Origin: Desulfobacteraceae bacterium
Lineage (GTDB): Bacteria > Desulfobacterota > Desulfobacteria > Desulfobacterales > UBA5616
Direction: 5' to 3'
Length of the DNA: 13,640 nt
Assembly (NCBI GenBank): GCA_030620375.1
Contig: JAUXEW010000054.1
Span: 1-13,640 of the forward strand
Shown here: in pieces, positions 7,454 through 13,640 of the stretch
Position numbering within the stretch: the stretch's first letter is position 1
Layout: every line of letters begins with the position of its first letter
The notes under the pieces: generated by a model
Seen by the model: only the letters and a program-made list of their open reading frames with translations
The model's database searches: none
Told to the model about the DNA's origin: nothing
Program-made: the position numbers and the translations under genes

Positions 7454-8251
7454 ATGGTAGAACAAATTCGTATCGGAGCGCTGATTTCCGGTGGTGGCAC
7501 GAATCTTCAAGCGATTATCGATTCGTGCGAATCGAAAAAAATTGACGGGGAAATGGTGTTCGTGGGGTCGGACAATCCTGACGCAAAAGGTTTAAAAAGG
7601 GCCGAAAAACATAATATTCCTTTTTTTATAGTCGATTACGCCGAGATTATTCGGAAATATAAAGAAGATCCCCAAAGCCTGAAGCTTCCGAAAGATTATG
7701 ATGTTGATACCGTCAGAAAAAAGCAACATCTTTTTTCTCAAAAAGATGACATCCAAAAAGTGGTTTCTTTTTTCAATACCCGAGCTATTGCTGAATCATT
7801 ACTCATAGATGAAATGTCGGCTTTTCCTTTTGACCTCCTGGTGCTTGCCGGTTTTATGAGAAATTTAACGCCTTATTTTATCGACAAGATCAATACGAAT
7901 TCCGATACCCCTCGTATCATGAACATCCACCCGGCGTTACTTCCCGCTTTTCCGGGGGTTGACGGATATGGCGATACGTTTCGATACGGGTGTAAGGTCG
8001 GCGGGTGTACGGTTCATTTTGTGGATTACGGTGAAGATTCCGGTGCGATCATCGGTCAGAGATCGTTTCCCATTTTGGAAACCGATTCCATAGATACGAT
8101 TAAAGAGAACGGTTTAAAATTGGAATGGGAGCTCTATCCGGAATGTGTCCGATTATTTTCTGAAAACCGGTTGAGAACCGAAAAAAAAATCTACGGCCTT
8201 GGAAAAGGAAAAACATTTCATCGAACCATTGTGCGAATACTGCCACCTTAA
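7454..8251 (+). CDS. PurN-type formyltransferase (phosphoribosylglycinamide formyltransferase-like), with insertion
   Basis: Formyltransferase-fold protein, probably the 10-formyl-THF-dependent enzyme that makes FGAR from GAR in purine synthesis. Over 265 residues it keeps the nucleotide loop ISGGGTNLQAII (11-22), LVLAGFMR (129-136), Asn157 and His159 in MNIHPALLP, and Asp195 in GEDSGAII. These last three align with catalytic N106, H108 and D144 of E. coli PurN at a constant offset of 51. The enzyme is therefore about 50 residues longer (E. coli 212), almost all of it a charged helical insertion around 62-110. The E. coli His119 position is Asp170 (FPGVDGYGDTF), and the following loop differs. 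Ribosome binding site AAGGGA at 7442-7447 fits the ATG. It is divergent from trxA. GAR remains the likeliest substrate, but these changes leave room for another; no symbol is given for that reason. Confidence 0.78.
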   Translation: MVEQIRIGALISGGGTNLQAIIDSCESKKIDGEMVFVGSDNPDAKGLKRAEKHNIPFFIVDYAEIIRKYKEDPQSLKLPKDYDVDTVRKKQHLFSQKDDIQKVVSFFNTRAIAESLLIDEMSAFPFDLLVLAGFMRNLTPYFIDKINTNSDTPRIMNIHPALLPAFPGVDGYGDTFRYGCKVGGCTVHFVDYGEDSGAIIGQRSFPILETDSIDTIKENGLKLEWELYPECVRLFSENRLRTEKKIYGLGKGKTFHRTIVRILPP

Positions 8252-8332
8252 AAATTATGACCTAATGTGGGCAATCCGGAACCAAACAAAATTTTAAGCC
8301 GTTATGTAAACTAAAAGCGAATCATCCAACAT

Positions 8333-8367
8333 CAATGGGTTAGGCCGGTTGGCCTGTTAACCCGTTG
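8333..8367. other. Strong hairpin between convergent genes
   Basis: CAATGGGTTA (8333-8342) pairs with TAACCCGTTG (8358-8367), with one G-T pair. Inside it GGCC (8343-8346) pairs with GGCC (8351-8354) around a GGTT loop; a 3-base TGT bulge interrupts one side. It lies between the 3' ends of the PurN-type gene and the traB-like gene. Neither strand has a T-run after it, so it is not a classic intrinsic terminator, but it could stabilise 3' ends or be a REP-like unit. The rest of 8252-8467 shows nothing I can identify. Confidence 0.5.
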
Positions 8368-8467
8368 CGCCGGCAATGAAAATATGAAATGTGAAGAAAT
8401 CCGGTGTTTCGGCATTACGGTACGGCGAAAAAGTAAAACGTCTCCTCGGTTTACATCCCGCTGTTTG

Positions 8468-9634
8468 TCATGATAGTGCTTTGAGCATCAAGGGAATGGC
8501 AACGAAAGTTCCCATGGAACTCCCCAGATTGGTAAACACCACCACCAATAAAATTTTGGTGATTTTATTTTTCCAGAAACCTTTGATCGTTAGAATATCC
8601 TGGGAAAGATTTTCAAAATCCTTTACTTTGGGTTTGCTCGAAAAAGTTTCCACAAGTCCGGCAACCCATCCGGCAGCAATCATGGGATTTAGCGACGTCA
8701 GCGGCGCCGCCAATATCGAAGACAGTATGGTCAGCGGATGTGCCAGGGCGATCAGAGCGCCAAGCCCGGCTAAGATGGCGTTTGCTGAGATCCACCAGAC
8801 CAACATGTCGGCGCCTGCTTTAACTCCGCCAAAGAAAAATCCCGCAACCATCAGTCCGACGATACATATGGGCAAAAACCATTTAAGAAATCCTGAAAAC
8901 TTACCTTTAGGAGGGAGCGTTTCCAAAGGGCTAATGTCCCGGTCAGAGTTCCAGGTATTTTTAATTCCGGAAATATGACCGGCACCAACTACGGCGACGA
9001 TTTTTTTCCCCGGTGCGTTTCGAATTTTATGAGAAAGATAGGCATCTCTTTCATCAATCAGGATCTTTCGTAAAACCGGTAGGGATTTACCAATTTCGGA
9101 CAGGAGCATTTCAAGCACATCTGCCTGCTTCATCTTTTCAATATCTTCTTTTTCGATATCCTGGACTTCACCCAGAGAGAGCAATAATTGAAACAACAAT
9201 TTTGCTTTTTCCCATAATCCCATTGCTCGCCACACTCTGGATAAGGTGATTCGGATATCCCGATCTGCAAGATGGATCTGAGCATCCACGGATTCAGCGG
9301 TTTCAATCGCACGGATCATCTCTTCACCCGGATTGATATCCAGTCGCTTCGCAATCCGTTTCTGGAAGGATGCCAAAATCAGATTCGATAACAGCAAAAA
9401 CACTTTTTTATCCTTGATTACCTGAACAATATCGGTTTCCTGCCATTTTTCTTTTTGTCGTATAGCGTGATATCTGGACTCGCAAAGTTCAACACAAACC
9501 GTGTCCGGTTTTAACGACCGGATGACATCTGCAACCTGTTCAGCGCTTTCTTTGGAAACATGCGCCGTTCCCAAAAGAAGGATGTCTTTGTCTTTATACT
9601 GCATTTGGTGCATCATGTTGGTGTTGCGTATCAT
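8468..9634 (-). CDS. TraB/PrgY-family protein with C-terminal membrane domain
   Basis: The 388 residues combine a soluble TraB/PrgY domain (about 16-225) with a hydrophobic C-terminal half. Family marks are GTAHVS (22-27), VELCESR (48-54), ADRD (123-126), a conserved ER (195-196) and VGAGH (216-220). Spaced His and Glu of this kind underlie the proposal that TraB, Tiki and related proteins share a metalloprotease-like fold. About four membrane segments follow (about 249-270, 278-298, 300-328 and 358-385). PrgY limits peptide pheromone in enterococci; the role of such chromosomal homologues in Gram-negative bacteria is not established, and I infer only a membrane-anchored, possibly proteolytic protein. 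The start is uncertain: ATGs at codons 1, 7, 8 and 11 all lack a good ribosome binding site, and AGAGG lies 18 bases before the first. It is divergent from the AAA+ gene across 212 bases. Confidence 0.85.
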   Translation of the reverse strand: MIRNTNMMHQMQYKDKDILLLGTAHVSKESAEQVADVIRSLKPDTVCVELCESRYHAIRQKEKWQETDIVQVIKDKKVFLLLSNLILASFQKRIAKRLDINPGEEMIRAIETAESVDAQIHLADRDIRITLSRVWRAMGLWEKAKLLFQLLLSLGEVQDIEKEDIEKMKQADVLEMLLSEIGKSLPVLRKILIDERDAYLSHKIRNAPGKKIVAVVGAGHISGIKNTWNSDRDISPLETLPPKGKFSGFLKWFLPICIVGLMVAGFFFGGVKAGADMLVWWISANAILAGLGALIALAHPLTILSSILAAPLTSLNPMIAAGWVAGLVETFSSKPKVKDFENLSQDILTIKGFWKNKITKILLVVVFTNLGSSMGTFVAIPLMLKALS

Positions 9635-9846
9635 TGTTGTTGCGTATATAAACCTCTTGAGGGTTCACTTCTCCTTAAATAAAATTGCGTTTCAAAGCCG
9701 AATACGAATAATATATTTAATCCATGAATGCAACCGGAAAAATGAGCCAAAGTTTTGGAATTCCGTCTATTTTATATAAAACAGATTGAGCGAAAAGAAA
9801 CCTTTTAACAGGGTGACAAATGTGATCAGCATAGGAGACAAGTATT
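9635..9846. other. Divergent intergenic region, no convincing promoter seen
   Basis: This AT-rich spacer separates the traB-like gene (leftward) from the AAA+/VWA pair (rightward) and should contain both promoters. I found no good -35/-10 pair on either strand; TATAAA near 9774 lacks a -35 at usable distance, and I saw no sigma-54 GG/GC signature. A 10-base direct repeat TGTTGCGTAT (9622-9631 and 9638-9647) straddles the traB-like start. Confidence 0.4.
9833..9838 (+). promoter_or_regulatory. Ribosome binding site fixing a TTG start
   Basis: AGGAGA, close to the ideal anti-16S complement, lies 8 bases before the TTG at 9847. The next in-frame ATG is near codon 41, inside the first core strand and just before the Walker A motif, so the TTG start is strongly preferred. 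Confidence 0.75.
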
Positions 9847-10662
9847 TTGAAAACACATGTTCAAGCGGATATTCGTAATTACTTAATCAAAACAGAGCCA
9901 TATTACCTGGCATCCGGCAATGAAATCGAGTTGTTTGAGACAGCCTATGACGCCAAAATTTCCGTCATGTTAAAAGGCCCGACCGGGTGTGGGAAAACCA
10001 GATTTGTGGAACACATGGCCTATCGCTTAAATCGCCCCATGATTACGGTTTCCTGTCATGAAGACCTTTTTGCCTCTGACTTAATCGGGCGTTATTTGTT
10101 GAAGCATGATGAAACGGTGTGGGTGGATGGCCCGTTAACCCAAGCCGTTAGGATGGGGGCGATTTGTTATCTGGATGAAATCGTAGAGGCCAGAAAAGAT
10201 ACAACCGTAATTATTCATCCTTTGACCGATCATCGTAGAATCTTAAGTATTGACAAGAAAGGTGAAACCATCCGCGCCCATCCGGATTTCATGATGGTGA
10301 TTTCCTATAATCCGGGGTATCAGTCGGTGCTGAAAGATTTAAAACAGAGCACGCGACAACGATTTATGTCCCTTGATTTTTATTATCCGAATGCTGAAAG
10401 AGAGGCAACGATTGTTTCCGTTGAAGGCGGCGTCGATATGGATATCGCAAAAAAGCTTGTCTCACTGGCCCAAAAAATTCGGAATATCAGAGAACACGGA
10501 TTAACGGAAGGTGCGAGTACCCGACTGCTGATTTATGCCGCCTTCTTGATCCAGCGGGGGGTTTCTTTCCAGACGGCTTGTCGCTCCTGTATATGCCTGC
10601 CCTTGACTGATGATGACCGATTACAGGAAACATTGAATGACCTGGTGGAGGATATGTTTTAA
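9847..10662 (+). CDS. MoxR-type AAA+ ATPase of the CbbQ/NorQ class
   Basis: Cytosolic AAA+ ATPase that in its family works with a VWA partner to remodel or activate an enzyme: CbbQ with CbbO for Rubisco, NorQ with NorD for nitric oxide reductase. The 271 residues carry Walker A GPTGCGKT (44-51), Walker B ICYLDE (106-111), a sensor-1 Asn155 in ISYNPGYQS, the arginine-finger region STRQRF (168-173), and sensor-2 Arg226 in GASTR. All are intact, so ATPase activity is expected. Length is standard. The start is TTG, set by the AGGAGA site. The VWA partner begins 26 bases after the stop, the usual order for this class. No client enzyme gene is visible, so I do not choose between norQ and cbbQ; an orphan MoxR system with another client is equally possible. 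Confidence 0.92.
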   Translation: MKTHVQADIRNYLIKTEPYYLASGNEIELFETAYDAKISVMLKGPTGCGKTRFVEHMAYRLNRPMITVSCHEDLFASDLIGRYLLKHDETVWVDGPLTQAVRMGAICYLDEIVEARKDTTVIIHPLTDHRRILSIDKKGETIRAHPDFMMVISYNPGYQSVLKDLKQSTRQRFMSLDFYYPNAEREATIVSVEGGVDMDIAKKLVSLAQKIRNIREHGLTEGASTRLLIYAAFLIQRGVSFQTACRSCICLPLTDDDRLQETLNDLVEDMF

Positions 10663-10688
10663 ACGGTCATTAGGAAAAAATATTTTCA

Positions 10689-13469
10689 ATGGAAACCGAA
10701 AACCCCTTTAAACAGATTTTTATTGCAGATCCGGAACTTGCAGATCGGGTTAAGGACAAGCTCGATCCAAAACTATCGCCCTTTTTATCAATATTTTCAA
10801 AAACGCTTGCTGACGATATCATGTGGGGGCTGGCTCAGGAAATTTCTTTTGGGCGCGCCATTGCCATGGGGTTTGTTGACCTTATTGAATCGGTTGGTGA
10901 AAAACAGATTCATGCGTATCATCAACTGATCCGAAAATACGGCGCAAAGGGCCCGACATTGGGCAAAATCATGGCCGAGCACCTCGTTTATGTGTTAAAG
11001 TTACGGCATCCGGACCTCCTTGTAAAATATCTAAAGACCATCGACGTTATGTCGCAAAAAGGGACATACACGTTGTATGGTCCACTGAAAGCCCTGGCTG
11101 TGTTATGTCAAACAAAAGACGTTCTAAGCGTTTCCGTCTGGCTGGACCTCTTGATGGAAACATTTATTAAGGATTTAACTTACAGTCAATACCGGCATTT
11201 TTCCTATACCCTGCCAAAGGTCGTTGCCACCTTTTCCGAAAATAAGCGGGTTTTTCAAACAGAGCAACTGCTCCGTATCATCCGAGCGGATTTTCACCTG
11301 GCGGACAATTTTATTGACGGCTTAGCCAATGGACTAAGCCTGCTATCAAAAGCGGCGCTAGATGATTTTGTAACCCGGGGCCTGGATAAATTAAAAAAGA
11401 GCAAAAACCGTTGCGCAAAATTTTTATCTTTGGAATCCAAACAGGGGCTGGATACGTTTACAACCCTGCAAGTTACGGTGCCGCTTTCTTTAGTCCGGCA
11501 ACCCATCAATCAGTATATCAAAGCGCGGACAGGACTGCCGGTTTCCATAAAGCCGCTGTCATCCTTACCAGAAAGCTTGTTCAACGCCATTGACGATCAG
11601 CCGACGGTCTGTTCAGACGGAAAATTTATCTACCTGCCAAAAGAAATCAGCCGATTTGATAATAAGCGCCAAAACTTAAATTTTTATAAATGTCTGGCAA
11701 GACTGGAGGCCAGCCTATTTGAATTCGGAACGTTTGATTTTGATCTGGAAAAAGTTACGGAACGGATCGACCATTTATCTCTACCAAATACCCTCGACAG
11801 CCCTTATACTTCAGACTTGGAACGCTTTTTGGCCTATTTTCCGGTTAACCATCTTGCATCAGATCTGTTTACCGTATTTGAACATGGTCGTATTCGAATG
11901 CTCCTCTCCCGCTATTATCCCGGACTCATCCGGCGGGCGTTGCCGATTCTTCAGGATGAAGCCATGCAAATGTCAAAAGATACTGATCCGGTTAACCTGT
12001 TAAGCTTATTGTATCAACGAATCGCCTTAAATCTGAGTGTTGAAAAAATGCTCGGCATTGATGAAGATGAATGCCAATGGTTAATACGGATTTTTGATCT
12101 GCATAACCAAAAGATAACGACGGACCCGTCTGTGGAAACCAGTGCCGAACTGGTCTTAATGGTTTATCCGGATATTGAAAATCGATTAACAAAAATATTG
12201 CGTTCCGATGACATCGGTTCGGGGGATTGTTTTTTACAGACGCCGTTTCAGCGCAGGATAAGACCTGAGCTCTATTTTTCGGCATTGCGCAATTTAGATC
12301 TTATTGCACAAGCGTTAAAAGAAAAACTCGAAAACAAAGGAATCCGGGTGTACCGATCAACCATTAGAAAAAGGCTTTATGAAAGTAACGGGTCGCTTTC
12401 TTTAATGGATATAAAAGAAATTGTTTTTAGTCAGCCGGCTCGAAACAGGTCGTCAGAAGATGATAATCAAGACCCTGCCACCGTCGATGCCCGTTTGAAT
12501 TTTTCCGATCTTGACGCATTAAAATTGTTTGAAAGCACCGGCATAACGGCGGCGCCGGAGGAGGATATCTCCAGATCGGTTTTTTGGTATAAGGAATGGG
12601 ACAGCCGATTGGGAGACTATCTTCACAATCATAACCGGGTTTTTGACAGAATAATTCCAGGAAGAGAAGGCGATTTTTATGGCAACGCCTTGAATCGTCA
12701 TAAAAATCTGGTGAAGCAGATTCGATATGCATTCGAGCTGTTAAAGCCGGAGGGACTTTCGATTCTAAGACAATGGGTGGAAGGAGATGAATTTGACTAC
12801 CGGGCCTTATTGGATTTTGCAATGGATAAAAAGGCGGGTATCATGCCCTCAGACAAACTCTATATCAAGCGGATCAAACAGCAGAGGGATGTTGCCGTTC
12901 TGCTTCTGATGGACCTTTCCCGCTCAACGTCAACAATGGTAGGTGATTCGGATAATACGGTTTTGGATGTGGAAAAACAGGCTGTTGTACTTTTCTGTGA
13001 AGCCCTTGAGGTCGTGGGAGATTCATACGGCATTGCCGGGTTTTCCGGAACCGGCCGCTTGGGGGTCGATTATTTCAGGATTAAGGATTTTGACGAGGAC
13101 TTGAACGATACCGTTCGGCAGAGAATCAATGCCATAGCGCCGCAGCGGAGCACGCGAATGGGGGCCGCCATTCGACACGCGACTGCACAACTGGAGAAAA
13201 TTCCATCAAAGGTGCGTTTATTAATCATCATCGGAGACGGTTTTCCTAATGATGTAGATTATAAAAAAGATTACGCCATAGCGGATACCCGACAGGCGAT
13301 ACTCGAAGGGCGCTCAAAAAACATCTATGCTCATGCGTTAACCGTTAATATCACGCAAGATTCAAAGTTGGACGAGCTTTATGGAAACGTCCATCACAAC
13401 GTAATTGCCGATATCCGGGAACTCCCGGACAAACTTCCGAGAATCTACAGTTCGTTGACCCGGTATTAA
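10689..13469 (+). CDS. Large CbbO/NorD-type protein with C-terminal VWA domain
   Basis: Partner of the preceding AAA+ ATPase. In this family the VWA protein recognises the client while the ATPase supplies force. The 926 residues are longer than typical NorD (about 600-650) or CbbO (about 750-800). Residues 1 to about 270 form helical, HEAT-like repeats ending in the FLSLESKQG segment seen in this family. The middle (about 320-420) contains LEASLFEFGTFDF and VFEHGRIRMLLSRYYPGL, discussed as a possible degenerate zincin site. A charged linker (about 560-720) leads to the VWA domain (about 734-926), whose metal-ion site is complete: Asp742-x-Ser744-x-Ser746, Thr822 and Asp850. No signal peptide or membrane segment is seen, so it is cytosolic. 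Ribosome binding site AGGA at 10672-10675 is 13 bases from the ATG, rather far. The two genes are surely one operon. The specific function is unknown. Confidence 0.88.
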   Translation: METENPFKQIFIADPELADRVKDKLDPKLSPFLSIFSKTLADDIMWGLAQEISFGRAIAMGFVDLIESVGEKQIHAYHQLIRKYGAKGPTLGKIMAEHLVYVLKLRHPDLLVKYLKTIDVMSQKGTYTLYGPLKALAVLCQTKDVLSVSVWLDLLMETFIKDLTYSQYRHFSYTLPKVVATFSENKRVFQTEQLLRIIRADFHLADNFIDGLANGLSLLSKAALDDFVTRGLDKLKKSKNRCAKFLSLESKQGLDTFTTLQVTVPLSLVRQPINQYIKARTGLPVSIKPLSSLPESLFNAIDDQPTVCSDGKFIYLPKEISRFDNKRQNLNFYKCLARLEASLFEFGTFDFDLEKVTERIDHLSLPNTLDSPYTSDLERFLAYFPVNHLASDLFTVFEHGRIRMLLSRYYPGLIRRALPILQDEAMQMSKDTDPVNLLSLLYQRIALNLSVEKMLGIDEDECQWLIRIFDLHNQKITTDPSVETSAELVLMVYPDIENRLTKILRSDDIGSGDCFLQTPFQRRIRPELYFSALRNLDLIAQALKEKLENKGIRVYRSTIRKRLYESNGSLSLMDIKEIVFSQPARNRSSEDDNQDPATVDARLNFSDLDALKLFESTGITAAPEEDISRSVFWYKEWDSRLGDYLHNHNRVFDRIIPGREGDFYGNALNRHKNLVKQIRYAFELLKPEGLSILRQWVEGDEFDYRALLDFAMDKKAGIMPSDKLYIKRIKQQRDVAVLLLMDLSRSTSTMVGDSDNTVLDVEKQAVVLFCEALEVVGDSYGIAGFSGTGRLGVDYFRIKDFDEDLNDTVRQRINAIAPQRSTRMGAAIRHATAQLEKIPSKVRLLIIIGDGFPNDVDYKKDYAIADTRQAILEGRSKNIYAHALTVNITQDSKLDELYGNVHHNVIADIRELPDKLPRIYSSLTRY

Positions 13470-13503
13470 CTTAACGATTAACCGGATTGACTGAATACCG
13501 GTC
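13457..13503 (+). terminator. Possible weak terminator hairpin after the VWA gene
   Basis: GACCCGGTATT (13457-13467, running into the stop codon) can pair with AATACCGGTC (13494-13503) with one bulged C, enclosing a loop of about 26 bases. The sequence after it, ATCCTGTATTATTTT, is T-rich but not a clean T-run. The large loop makes this uncertain; it could equally be a 3'-end stabilising fold. Confidence 0.3.
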
Positions 13504-13538
13504 ATCCTGTATTATTTTAAAATCTTACTACCGGAGAC

Positions 13539-13640
13539 AAAGGGAGACCTTTGAAAAATGTTTATTTTTGTTCAAGTTCAAGGAAGGCGAAAATTTTAAC
13601 CACAGGAATACATTGAGTATTTCGAGGATTAAAATTTGAG
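13539..13640. repeat. Probable left end of a dispersed intergenic repeat, cut by the window edge
   Basis: The stretch starts with a small inverted repeat (AAAGG GAGA CCTTT, 13539-13552). TTTGAAAAATG follows, then a tandem TTCAAG TTCAAG (13571-13582), then a symmetric hairpin: AAATTTTAA (13591-13599) against TTAAAATTT (13629-13637), and GGAATAC (13605-13611) against GTATTTC (13617-13623) around ATTGA. From memory, sequences like this recur between genes in Desulfobacterales, closing with a mirrored ATTTTTCAAAGGTCTC end; that end would lie beyond the window. No transposase or credible gene is inside the visible part. The structure is seen directly; its being a repeat family is recollection. Confidence 0.5.

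Noticed and set aside
8391..8978. 195-codon open frame on the plus strand overlapping the traB-like gene.
   Set aside because: It lies mostly antisense to the conserved membrane half of the TraB protein, and its product looks like translated antisense of hydrophobic codons.
9685..9714. TTGCGT and TAATAT as a promoter for the AAA+/VWA operon.
   Set aside because: The -35 is poor, the spacing is 18, and the site would leave a leader of over 130 bases; not better than chance in AT-rich DNA.
9724..9789. 21-codon open frame (starting MNATGKMSQS) in the traB-like/AAA+ spacer.
   Set aside because: No ribosome binding site, no recognisable features, and the length is expected by chance.
9847..13469. 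Naming the pair norQ-norD or cbbQ-cbbO outright.
   Set aside because: No norBC/norZ or Rubisco gene is visible, and family membership alone does not establish the client.
13558..13599. 13-codon frame MFIFVQVQGRRKF and an antisense frame in the terminal repeat.
   Set aside because: They lie inside the structured repeat; short frames in such elements are usually spurious.
1..13640. tRNA, rRNA, CRISPR array, insertion sequence, prophage or toxin-antitoxin genes.
   Set aside because: Read through on both strands without finding cloverleaf-like sequence, regular repeat-spacer units, transposase or phage motifs.

Overview
The window looks like ordinary chromosome from an anaerobic member of the Desulfobacterota (former Deltaproteobacteria), most likely a sulfate-reducing Desulfobacterales relative. 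I base this on moderate GC (judged by eye), an MEP-pathway ispG translationally coupled to an archaeal/eukaryal-type prolyl-tRNA synthetase, a single bifunctional RelA/SpoT enzyme, a zinc-ribbon L28, a BamD lipoprotein (so a Gram-negative outer membrane), and a 3'-terminal intergenic sequence that I recall from Desulfobacterales genomes. The assignment rests on protein resemblance and memory; no search was run.

Layout. Positions 1-75 hold only the first 25 codons of an unrecognised minus-strand gene. Then comes a plus-strand run, ispG-proS-relA/spoT (262-5060): isoprenoid precursor synthesis, proline charging and (p)ppGpp turnover. ispG and proS overlap by 4 bases. This run meets the convergent minus-strand gene rpmB (L28) stop-to-stop across a shared TTAA. 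Next is a compact minus-strand operon read trxA-trxB-bamD (7316 down to 5385): thioredoxin, thioredoxin reductase and an outer-membrane assembly lipoprotein. A near-consensus sigma-70-like promoter lies upstream of trxA. Interleaved with it, on the other strand, is a second promoter-like sequence for a PurN-type formyltransferase (7454-8251). That enzyme has about 51 extra residues before its active site and Asp in place of a conserved active-site-region His.

The right half carries a minus-strand TraB/PrgY-family membrane protein (8468-9634). Diverging from it is a two-gene unit: a MoxR-type AAA+ ATPase of the CbbQ/NorQ class (TTG start with a strong ribosome binding site) and a 926-residue CbbO/NorD-type protein ending in a von Willebrand A domain with an intact metal site. 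No nitric oxide reductase or Rubisco gene lies in the window, so the client of this AAA+/VWA pair is unknown. It is the most interesting protein-level system here. The last ~100 bases look like the left end of a dispersed intergenic repeat cut by the window edge.

No tRNA, rRNA, CRISPR array, insertion sequence or phage gene was seen. No gene-free stretch exceeds 300 bases; the longest are 8252-8467 and 9635-9846. Nothing in base composition or coding style suggests recent transfer. I found no clear case of a wholly new system; the best candidates are the orphan AAA+/VWA pair and the odd PurN.
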